Assembly: GCA_045629725.1 (NCBI GenBank)
Contig: JAZQRT010000126.1
Location: 1 to 9,235 of the forward strand
Reading direction: 5' to 3'
From: SIG714 sp045629725
GTDB taxonomy: Bacteria; Bacillota; Clostridia; Oscillospirales; CAG-272
Length of the DNA: 9,235 nucleotides
The first letter of the stretch is position 1; each line of letters starts with the position of its first letter. Under the pieces are notes generated by a model. It made no database searches. It worked only from the letters and a program-made list of their open reading frames with translations, and was not told the origin of the DNA. Of the stretch, positions 1 through 5,440 are shown one piece after another. The position numbers and the translations under genes were made by a program.

Positions 1-397
1 AAAGCTCCTGTGCGCTGACTGCATTTCCTCTGTTTTCAAGAAGAACCTCCAAAAGCTTTTTTTCCGTTTCGCTAAGCGCAGAGGTATCATACTCCGACAC
101 CTCTTTTTTCTCAGTCGCCTCGTCACTCGGAACACTGCAAAGCTTTTCCTTGATCTTTTCGACAAGCTCCTCCTCCGTAAACGGTCTTTTCATGGCTGCA
201 ACACCCTCTTTTTTTGAAAAGGTCAGTATATTTTCCGCCTTTCCCAAGTTTTCTGCAGGGGCATCCATGTCAGAAATATACAGATCATACCCTGAACAAT
301 ATCTGCTCGCGTACTCCGCAGAATACCCGTTTTCCAAAAGCTCAAGAGCAATACCCTGACCAAGTATTTTATTTTGAGTCATTACGAGGATCTTCAT
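1..397 (-). CDS. Atypical OmpR-like response regulator, N-terminal part (runs off left edge)
   Basis: About 132 codons are present; the gene continues past position 1. The start is ATG at 397, with a GGTGG element about 6 nt upstream. Residues 1-86 look like a shortened receiver domain: a first beta strand (MKILVM), an Asp in the usual phospho-acceptor setting at D43 (YDLYISDMDAP) and a KRPFT stretch at 70-74 matching the conserved Lys-Pro-Phe. The acidic pair that normally follows strand 1 is replaced by Q8-N9, and the domain is some 30 residues shorter than the usual 115-120. A linker rich in Glu/Ser (87-107) leads to LSETEKKLLEVLLENRG (108-124), which resembles the start of an OmpR-type winged helix. 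By inference it is a DNA-binding regulator that may not need phosphorylation. It is the fourth gene of the lexA-led run and overlaps the 151-aa membrane gene by 29 bp. No histidine kinase is visible in the window. Confidence 0.7.
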   Translation of the reverse strand, partial: MKILVMTQNKILGQGIALELLENGYSAEYASRYCSGYDLYISDMDAPAENLGKAENILTFSKKEGVAAMKRPFTEEELVEKIKEKLCSVPSDEATEKKEVSEYDTSALSETEKKLLEVLLENRGNAVSAQEL

Positions 398-824
398 TTT
401 TACCACCAATTAATTTATATAAAATTATCGTCAAGAAAGACGCTGCGCTCATGCCAAGCCCCCAAAGAGCATTATCAATTCCTGTGATATACAAGGAAAG
501 AGAATGGAAAAACTCTCCCCCGAGGTATGAATTCCATACGTACGCACCGCGGGACACAAGATACCAAAAAAGTGGCGGCAATACGTAAATGCAGAGGCAC
601 AAAAGCACTTTTTTCCATTTTTTGTCAAGATTCTTTGAAAAAAACAACAAAAGCACCGTCAAAAAAACCGAAAAAACACACAAAAGCGGTGCCGTAATAT
701 AAACTTCGGTATCCATACCAAAGAAATACGAAAGCAAAGACCTTAAAGCCGAAGTATATACCACCAAGACAAAAAACACCGGTAGATAGGGATATTTTTT
801 AAAAAATCCACAGATTTTACCCAA
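369..824 (-). CDS. Unknown four-pass membrane protein (151 aa)
   Basis: I do not recognise the family. Four hydrophobic segments are visible at about residues 12-34, 42-63, 73-91 and 118-139, with Lys-rich stretches at 64-72 and after 137, so an inner-membrane protein with both ends inside is likely by the positive-inside rule. The only start that keeps the first membrane segment is TTG at 824, with a GGGGG element 7 nt upstream inside the previous gene. The alternative is Met37, which would cut off segment 1. The TTG start overlaps the stop of the upstream 253-aa membrane gene by 8 bp, and the 3' end overlaps the response-regulator-like gene by 29 bp, both signs of translational coupling. 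Being coupled to another membrane protein suggests that the two may act together, but no catalytic motif is visible. Confidence 0.7.
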   Translation of the reverse strand: MGKICGFFKKYPYLPVFFVLVVYTSALRSLLSYFFGMDTEVYITAPLLCVFSVFLTVLLLFFSKNLDKKWKKVLLCLCIYVLPPLFWYLVSRGAYVWNSYLGGEFFHSLSLYITGIDNALWGLGMSAASFLTIILYKLIGGKNEDPRNDSK

Positions 825-1578
825 AACTTACCCCCAGCTTCTCTGCTTTTCTTGAAATATATCCCACAAAATGCTTTGCTGCAAAAATTGCCGATCCAAG
901 CTCAAGCACCTCGTAAAGTATGGGGAACACTATTCCCGACATTATTCCGTTGAAGCTTGTATATGCAATATCCGACAAAACGATATCCATTCCAAGAGAA
1001 ATGACTTTTATAAGTATAAGAATAAAAAACACAAGCCTTACGGTTTTAAAATACCTTTTGTCCTCGTCAAAGTTACGGCAAAGCCCTCCTGACAAATAAA
1101 ATGCCACAAAAACTGCAATACTTACAAGAACGTTGACAAGCGCAGAAAGCCCCGCGCTTGAAAGATATACGGGAATATACTCAAAAAACATCTGCAGAGA
1201 ATAATCATGCCAACCCGCAACAACAAGCAGATAAAGCACGACAAAGGACACAAACGCGGAAATTATCGGCGAAACGATCAATACAATAAAGCTTGAAACC
1301 GAGCGCGACCCTCCGAAGGACATAATATGAGCACCCACAGAGCAATAAAGAAGTATCAGGCACAAAAATGAATAAACATCTCCGAGAATAGATATTATCT
1401 GTGCGGATACGATACCAAAGCTCGAATCGTAAAGCACAGAAAAATATGCGGTAATAAGCTCACCTCCGCCAAGGATAACAGTTCCAAGGGCGGGGAGTAA
1501 TATTCCAAAAAGGACCACTGATCTGAAAAGCATTTTTTTGAGGGACGCTTCTCCCGCGGTATATATATTCTTTTCCAT
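817..1578 (-). CDS. Unknown six-pass membrane protein (253 aa)
   Basis: The protein is not recognised. It has about six hydrophobic segments, at residues 19-38, 60-85, 96-122, 141-163, 178-202 and 212-235, with basic residues at K14-K15, R168, K174-R175, K178 and R243-K247. The polypeptide is nearly all membrane with short loops, and no ATPase, protease or transporter signature is visible. It could be a small permease-like or integral-membrane regulatory protein. The start at ATG 1578 is supported by GGAGAAC about 8 nt upstream. It begins 17 bp after the lexA stop on the same strand with no terminator between, so it should be transcribed with lexA. Its 3' end overlaps the TTG start of the 151-aa membrane gene. 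If co-transcribed, it would be under LexA control, which is inferred from arrangement only. Confidence 0.8.
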   Translation of the reverse strand: MEKNIYTAGEASLKKMLFRSVVLFGILLPALGTVILGGGELITAYFSVLYDSSFGIVSAQIISILGDVYSFLCLILLYCSVGAHIMSFGGSRSVSSFIVLIVSPIISAFVSFVVLYLLVVAGWHDYSLQMFFEYIPVYLSSAGLSALVNVLVSIAVFVAFYLSGGLCRNFDEDKRYFKTVRLVFFILILIKVISLGMDIVLSDIAYTSFNGIMSGIVFPILYEVLELGSAIFAAKHFVGYISRKAEKLGVSFG

Positions 1579-1595
1579 TATAAGTTCTCCAATCT

Positions 1596-2222
1596 TTAAT
1601 TTCCGTAGTATCTTATGACCGAAACGACACGTCCCAAGAGCATAACGCTCTTAACGATTATGGGGTCCATTTCGGGATTTTCGGGCTGCAATCTGTATCC
1701 GCCCTCTTCCTTGTAAAATCTTTTCACGGTAGCCTCGTCGCCAAGAAGCGCAACAACGATCTCTCCGTCACGGCAAACTGCACTTTTTGCCACAATAACG
1801 ATATCTCCGGGCATAATTCCCGCACCGATCATACTCTCGCCCTTGACCTTTAAGCCAAAAAGCTCACCCTGAAGGTTCATTCCCTCGCGCTTTGGAAAAT
1901 CTATGTAAAACAAGTGGTTGTCTGCAGCAAGTATGGGCTTGCCTGCAGCCACTTCTCCCAGTACAGGTACGGAAAACGCGCCATCTGTGCCGGAGATACC
2001 CGAGGTTTCCTCACAAAGAAGCAAGGAACGGCTCTTGCTTTTTTCACGGGTAATGTACCCCTTGTCCTCAAGGCGTGTTATGAGCGTATGCACTGTTGCG
2101 GTGCTCTTGAGCTCAAGCTCGTTTTTTATATCCCTTATGCTTGGCACGATTCCGCCGTTTTTCTTCATTCTGACTATATAATCATAAACTGCCTTTTCAT
2201 TGGTTGTCAAGGGTTGTTTCAT
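1596..2222 (-). CDS. lexA: LexA repressor (SOS response)
   Basis: This is a 208-aa protein, the usual LexA length. Residues 1-65 form the winged helix DNA-binding domain (helix-turn-helix around 27-55, IRDIKNELELKSTATVHTLI), followed by a linker (66-84). The C-terminal S24 self-cleavage domain shows every expected element: the Ala93-Gly94 scissile bond (VAAGKP), the nucleophile Ser130 (GESMIGAGI) and the general-base Lys167 (ATVKRFYKE). From family knowledge, it represses DNA-damage genes and cleaves itself when RecA filaments form. The ATG at 2222 is preceded by AGGAG with about 8 nt spacing. It heads a leftward operon with two membrane proteins and a regulator, which is an unusual set of companions. 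A LexA-type box lies upstream at 2353-2366, so autoregulation is plausible. Confidence 0.96.
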   Translation of the reverse strand: MKQPLTTNEKAVYDYIVRMKKNGGIVPSIRDIKNELELKSTATVHTLITRLEDKGYITREKSKSRSLLLCEETSGISGTDGAFSVPVLGEVAAGKPILAADNHLFYIDFPKREGMNLQGELFGLKVKGESMIGAGIMPGDIVIVAKSAVCRDGEIVVALLGDEATVKRFYKEEGGYRLQPENPEMDPIIVKSVMLLGRVVSVIRYYGN

Positions 2223-2280
2223 TTATTTTGTCTCCTTTGCATTTCCTGTATAACACGGTAAAAAACTATGTCCTTAAGCC

Positions 2281-2309
2281 ATTATAACACACAAAAATCT
2301 TCCTTGCAA
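2281..2309 (-). promoter_or_regulatory. lexA promoter (sigma-A type)
   Basis: Reading leftward there is TTGCAA (2304-2309), a 17-nt spacer, and a perfect TATAAT (2281-2286). The predicted transcription start near 2274 leaves a leader of about 50 nt before the lexA ATG. This promoter probably drives the whole four-gene leftward run. Confidence 0.75.
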
Positions 2310-2352
2310 TTTTCATTTTAATTTTTCTGCACTTATAAAAGTAAATTATTTA

Positions 2353-2366
2353 TGAACATATGTTTC
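2353..2366. promoter_or_regulatory. LexA-binding (SOS) box
   Basis: TGAACATATGTTTC matches 13 of 14 positions of the Gram-positive SOS box consensus CGAACRNRYGTTYC, with only the first base differing. The site is a near-perfect dyad (GAAC-ATAT-GTTT). It lies between the two divergent promoters, 43 bp upstream of the lexA -35 and 97 bp upstream of the rightward -35. It overlaps neither promoter, so the repression geometry is unclear. Confidence 0.72.
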
Positions 2367-2463
2367 TTTTATCCATTTTTTACCACTGCGGATTATTGAA
2401 AACAGATTATTCCCATTAATTACTTAAAAAGTACAAAAAATGATGTAAAGTTGAAATATAAAC

Positions 2464-2492
2464 TTGACGAAACATCTTTAGTGTGATATAAT
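2464..2492 (+). promoter_or_regulatory. Promoter of the 244-aa membrane protein gene (sigma-A type)
   Basis: TTGACG (2464-2469), a 17-nt spacer and a perfect TATAAT (2487-2492) form a strong-looking promoter, with transcription expected from about 2499. The -35 is embedded in TTGACGAA (2464-2471), which also fits the Spo0A box pattern TTGNCGAA, a possible regulatory overlap. Confidence 0.75.
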
Positions 2493-2535
2493 TGATGTGT
2501 TAGGGTTAATTAAATGCTCATTGCTTGGAGGTAGT

Positions 2536-3270
2536 ATGGAAAATAACGAACTCAACAAAAAAAGCCAAGACACTGAAGAGCTTGACAGTCTTGATATCCT
2601 TTACGGGAAACCAAAAATGAGTAAAAGCGATAAGATCAAAAACTTTTTGTATTACAACAAGACCTTTCTTATTATCGGTATTATTGCCGTGGCAGTTTTG
2701 GGAATACTCATCGGTCAGGTTACTTCCAAATCCGAGCCCGATATTTCCATTTTATATACAGGGCGGTATTACATTGATCCCAATTCCGCAGAAAACATAG
2801 ATCTTACCCTTAAAGAGATCATAAACAAGGATTATAACGGGGACGGAAAGCTTACTATCCAGTTTATAAACCGTACCATCAAAACTCCCGGTCAGCATAA
2901 GCAAGAGCAGGACGAATCCGACGAGCTTCTTTACGATTCTTCCTCCGCCGAGGAAATCGCAATGTTCAACACAGAGCTCATGGCAGGTGAGTCAGTTATC
3001 TGTTTCATTGACGAAAATCTTTATAAAACCATTGAAAACAAGGATAGATTCGTGGAGCTGAAATCACTTCTCGGTAATACTCCCGAAAACGCCTTAGACG
3101 ACTATGCTGTATATCTCAAGGATACTCCCTTTGGTAATGCTTGTGAGGAATTCAAATCGCTCGGCAAGGATACCGTGGTCTGCATCAAACGCCGCATCGT
3201 GACCTACGATAAAGAAGTATATGAGCAGAATACCGACGCCTTTAAAATACTTTTTGCCTATGAAGGTTAA
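2536..3270 (+). CDS. Unknown single-pass membrane protein with external domain (244 aa)
   Basis: I do not recognise this family. A hydrophilic cytoplasmic stretch (1-41, rich in Lys, Asp and Glu) is followed by one membrane segment at about 42-61 (TFLIIGIIAVAVLGILIG). About 180 residues would then lie outside the cell if the N-terminus stays in, as the basic residues at 30-42 suggest. The outer part contains DYNGDGKLT (99-107), which looks like an EF-hand or dockerin calcium loop but lacks the final acidic residue, and a region around 153-178 (SVICFIDENLYKTIENKDRFVEL) that faintly recalls solute-binding-like folds. The start at ATG 2536 is preferred because GGAGG (2527-2531) sits just before it. 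Its own promoter lies just upstream. It is transcribed divergently from lexA, the position that the SOS division inhibitor YneA holds in Bacillus, but there is no LysM or other similarity to YneA. Confidence 0.85.
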   Translation: MENNELNKKSQDTEELDSLDILYGKPKMSKSDKIKNFLYYNKTFLIIGIIAVAVLGILIGQVTSKSEPDISILYTGRYYIDPNSAENIDLTLKEIINKDYNGDGKLTIQFINRTIKTPGQHKQEQDESDELLYDSSSAEEIAMFNTELMAGESVICFIDENLYKTIENKDRFVELKSLLGNTPENALDDYAVYLKDTPFGNACEEFKSLGKDTVVCIKRRIVTYDKEVYEQNTDAFKILFAYEG

Positions 3271-3308
3271 ATCTATATAAATTAAGAATTTTTTAAAAAC
3301 AAAATCAC

Positions 3309-3325
3309 GCCCTTATGCCAAGGGC
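3309..3325. other. Small hairpin in the asnS leader
   Basis: GCCCTT-ATGCC-AAGGGC forms a 6-bp stem with a 5-nt loop, 27 nt before the asnS start. It is not followed by a T-run on the plus strand, so it is not a terminator for the 244-aa gene. No T-box specifier or AGGGTGG-type antiterminator sequence is present. A weak promoter-like pair upstream (TTGCCT 3254-3259, N16, TATAAA 3276-3281) could serve asnS. The role is unknown and it may be incidental. Confidence 0.4.
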
Positions 3326-3352
3326 TTCAGAATACAGACAAGAGGAATTATT

Positions 3353-4750
3353 ATGAAAAGAATTACAATTAAAGAGCTTTATGAAAATCCCGAAGAATTT
3401 GCAGGTAAGATCATAACAGTTGCAGGATGGTGCCGCAGCCTTCGTACAAGCAGTGCGTCCTTTGGATTTTTGGGAATAAACGACGGATCCTGCTTTAAGA
3501 ATCTCCAGATAGTTCTTGAGGCTGAAAAGATCGATAACTACAAAGAGATCGCCAAGCAAAACATCGGCGCTTCATTTACCGTCGAGGGCGAGTTTATCCT
3601 TACTCCCGATGCAAAGCAGCCCTTTGAGCTCAATGCACGAGTAGTTACGGTTGAAGGCGCATCAACTCCCGACTATCCCCTTCAGAACAAGCGCCACTCC
3701 TTTGAGTTCTTGCGCTCCATCGCTCACCTCCGTCCCAGAGCAAACACATTTAATGCAGTATTCCGCGTTCGTTCCGAGGCGGCATATGCACTTCATAAAT
3801 TCTTTAACGAAAGAGGCTTCGTGTACGTTCACACACCTCTTATCACAACATCTGACTGCGAGGGCGCGGGCGAGATGTTCCGAGTTACAACTCTTGACCT
3901 TGACAATCTTCCCAAAACCGAGGACGGACAGGTAGATTTCTCCAAGGACTTCTTCGGAAAATCTACAAATCTTACAGTTTCAGGTCAGCTCAACGTTGAA
4001 ACTTACGCCATGGCGTACTCCAAGGTATATACCTTCGGCCCAACATTCCGTGCAGAAAACTCTAACACTCCCCGCCATGCCGCAGAGTTCTGGATGATCG
4101 AGCCCGAGATCGCTTTTGCAGATCTCGAGGATGATATGGAGCTTGCAGAAGCAATGCTCAAGAGCGTTATCGGCGACCTTCTTAAAAAATGTCCCGATGA
4201 GCTTGATTTCTTTAACAGCTTTATCGACAAAACGCTTCTTGAAAGACTTAACAACATCGTAAATTCCGATTTTGCAAGAGTTACCTATACAGAAGCCATT
4301 GAAATTCTCAAGAATTCCGGCGAAAAATTTGAATACCCCGTTGCTTGGGGAGAGGATCTCCAGACAGAACACGAGCGTTACCTCACAGAAAAGGTATTCG
4401 GACGCCCCGTATTCGTTACAGATTGGCCCCGTGATATCAAGGCATTCTACATGAGAGTCAATGACGACGGCAAGACAGTTGCGGCTGTTGACCTTCTCGT
4501 TCCCGGCGTTGGAGAGCTTATCGGCGGTTCTCAGCGTGAGGAAAGAATGGACATCCTTCTTGAAAGCATCGAAAAGTTCGGTCTTGATGCCGAGAACTAC
4601 TCTTGGTACCTTGACACAAGACGTTACGGCTCCGCAAAGCATGCAGGCTACGGTCTTGGATTTGAAAGACTTATTATGTACGTTACAGGTATCACCAATA
4701 TCAGAGACGTTGAGTCCTTCCCCCGTACAACAGGAAGCGCAGAGTTTTAA
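3353..4750 (+). CDS. asnS: Asparaginyl-tRNA synthetase
   Basis: The product charges tRNA-Asn with asparagine in the cytoplasm. It has 465 aa, the normal bacterial AsnRS length. Residues 1-105 form the OB-fold anticodon-binding domain (ITVAGWCRSLRTSSASFGFL, 21-40). The class II catalytic domain shows motif 2 (TFRAENSNTPRHAAEFWMIE, 231-250) and motif 3 (GYGLGFERLIMYVTG, 432-446), followed by IRDVESFPRT. The RAENSNTPRH sequence and overall arrangement favour AsnRS over AspRS, which would have a large insertion and different motifs. The start has AGAGGA 6 nt upstream of the ATG. The gap to the upstream membrane gene is 82 bp with no terminator, so read-through from that gene's promoter is possible. 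A strong terminator follows 83 bp after the stop. Confidence 0.97.
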   Translation: MKRITIKELYENPEEFAGKIITVAGWCRSLRTSSASFGFLGINDGSCFKNLQIVLEAEKIDNYKEIAKQNIGASFTVEGEFILTPDAKQPFELNARVVTVEGASTPDYPLQNKRHSFEFLRSIAHLRPRANTFNAVFRVRSEAAYALHKFFNERGFVYVHTPLITTSDCEGAGEMFRVTTLDLDNLPKTEDGQVDFSKDFFGKSTNLTVSGQLNVETYAMAYSKVYTFGPTFRAENSNTPRHAAEFWMIEPEIAFADLEDDMELAEAMLKSVIGDLLKKCPDELDFFNSFIDKTLLERLNNIVNSDFARVTYTEAIEILKNSGEKFEYPVAWGEDLQTEHERYLTEKVFGRPVFVTDWPRDIKAFYMRVNDDGKTVAAVDLLVPGVGELIGGSQREERMDILLESIEKFGLDAENYSWYLDTRRYGSAKHAGYGLGFERLIMYVTGITNIRDVESFPRTTGSAEF

Positions 4751-4833
4751 GTTTTTTCTCTTGGAAAACCTTTCTTTTCTGTTAAAAAGTAAGCCAAAAA
4801 GCTTTAATAAAAGAGATTTTAATTCTTATAATT

Positions 4834-4872
4834 ATGTGCCTCTGTCGCAAAAAACAGAGGCACATTTTTTTT
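4834..4872 (+). terminator. Intrinsic terminator of asnS
   Basis: A perfect 12-bp stem (4834-4845 with 4854-4865), an 8-nt loop (CGCAAAAA) and a run of eight T residues (4865-4872) form a textbook rho-independent terminator. On the minus strand no T-run follows the hairpin, so it works mainly for the rightward transcript. Confidence 0.92.
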
Positions 4873-4911
4873 AATTCATGAGAAATTACTCTTTTTTTGT
4901 TAATACAACAC

Positions 4912-5241
4912 TCAAATTATTGTGGGCAAAAGAAGGAGTATTGCAAGGAACACAAGGAGCATGAAATTTGAGTTACTGTTCCATGCACTACAAGAATTAC
5001 AGTTATTGCAAGAACTGCAAGAATCTCCCATTACTCCGCAATTTGAGCAGGTTCCACCGTTCTGATTTGAACATCCGCAAGAATTGCCGCAGGAGCATCC
5101 GCAATTACAGTTGCTTGTGCCCGTATTAGTTCCTCCGACAACTCCATTTTCTGTGTTATCACACCCACAGCTGCAATTACAGTTACAATTGTAAGCTGAG
5201 TCATAGGTTCCGTTTTGGTTGGTACAAATATAGTTAGCCAT
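4912..5241 (-). CDS. Cys/Asn-rich small protein with hydrophobic C-terminal tail (109 aa)
   Basis: The protein is unrecognised and has a very unusual composition: 18 Cys and 21 Asn in 109 residues, no Lys, Arg or His at all, and only four acidic residues. Cys residues come in three blocks. The first alternates as CxCxCxCxC (19-27), the second is similar (45-57, CNCGCSCGNSCGC) and the third consists of CxxC pairs (65/68, 75/78, 81/84). A 17-residue hydrophobic tail (FMLLVFLAILLLLPTII, 93-109) ends the protein, suggesting a tail anchor. CxC and CxxC spacing resembles metallothionein-like metal binding, while short Cys/Gly-rich proteins with a hydrophobic end also recall small spore-associated proteins of Firmicutes. 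Neither role is proven. The start ATG 5241 has AGAGG about 8 nt upstream. It is a single gene, convergent to asnS and divergent from the aminopeptidase, with a possible promoter of its own. No terminator is evident downstream on its strand. Confidence 0.8.
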   Translation of the reverse strand: MANYICTNQNGTYDSAYNCNCNCSCGCDNTENGVVGGTNTGTSNCNCGCSCGNSCGCSNQNGGTCSNCGVMGDSCSSCNNCNSCSAWNSNSNFMLLVFLAILLLLPTII

Positions 5242-5275
5242 ATAAAATTCCTCTTGGTTAAGTATTTAAAGTATT

Positions 5276-5290
5276 GAAGACCCCGTCTTC
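5276..5290. other. Short hairpin near the 5' end of the Cys-rich gene transcript
   Basis: GAAGAC-CCC-GTCTTC is a 6-bp dyad with a 3-nt loop, 34 bp upstream of the Cys-rich gene start. If transcription begins near 5292, the hairpin would lie at the very 5' end of that mRNA, where it could stabilise the message or act as a protein site. The function is inferred only. Confidence 0.4.
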
Positions 5291-5298
5291 CTTAACAG

Positions 5299-5327
5299 TA
5301 TATACACCGTTATATTTTTTGCGACAA
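5299..5327 (-). promoter_or_regulatory. Possible promoter of the Cys-rich gene
   Basis: Reading leftward there is TTGTCG (5322-5327), a 17-nt spacer and TATATA (5299-5304), a moderate sigma-A-like match. No convincing SigE, SigF, SigG or SigK sporulation promoter was seen by eye in the same interval. Confidence 0.4.
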
Positions 5328-5377
5328 AACACATTAAAAACAATCGTAAATTAAATTGTATTATTCACACATCGCAC

Positions 5378-5406
5378 TTGAAAAATCATAAAAACTGTGA
5401 TAGAAT
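5378..5406 (+). promoter_or_regulatory. Promoter of the aminopeptidase-CBS operon (sigma-A type)
   Basis: TTGAAA (5378-5383), a 17-nt spacer and TAGAAT (5401-5406) lie just upstream of the aminopeptidase start. Predicted initiation near 5413 gives a leader of about 28 nt. Confidence 0.7.
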
Positions 5407-5440
5407 GAATATATAGAATAAAATAAGGTAGGTATGATCC

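Larger units (their letters stand above)
2223..2535. other. Divergent intergenic control region between lexA and the 244-aa membrane gene
   Basis: This 313-bp AT-rich region has no convincing gene. It holds, from left to right, the lexA promoter, a near-consensus LexA box, a small inverted repeat (TACTT-AAA-AAGTA, 2421-2433), the rightward promoter and the GGAGG of the next gene. A GTG at 2497 could extend the rightward ORF by 13 codons, but it sits at the expected transcription start, so the ATG at 2536 is preferred. Confidence 0.8.

Noticed and set aside
2497..2535. Upstream GTG start adding 13 residues to the 244-aa protein
   Set aside because: The GTG falls at the predicted transcription start, and GGAGG sits directly before the ATG at 2536.
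3309..3325. Hairpin as terminator of the 244-aa membrane gene
   Set aside because: The stem is only 6 bp and is followed by TTCAGAAT rather than a T-run.
3271..3352. T-box riboswitch controlling asnS
   Set aside because: The gap is only 82 bp and lacks the T-box core sequence, a specifier stem and a terminator.
3980..4642. 220-aa open frame on the minus strand opposite asnS
   Set aside because: It lies entirely inside a certain gene, has no ribosome-binding site evidence and no recognisable domain. It is explained by codon bias of asnS on the other strand.
4912..5241. Cys-rich ORF as a RiPP precursor
   Set aside because: There is no leader peptide pattern and no modification enzyme such as a radical SAM protein, YcaO or LanM nearby. 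The hydrophobic C-terminus favours a membrane anchor.
4843..5326. 12-bp inverted repeat (TGTCGCAAAAAA at 4843-4854 and its reverse complement at 5315-5326) flanking the Cys-rich gene, as ends of a mobile element
   Set aside because: One copy is part of the asnS terminator loop and the other of a promoter, both A-rich. There is no transposase and no target duplication, so chance is likely.
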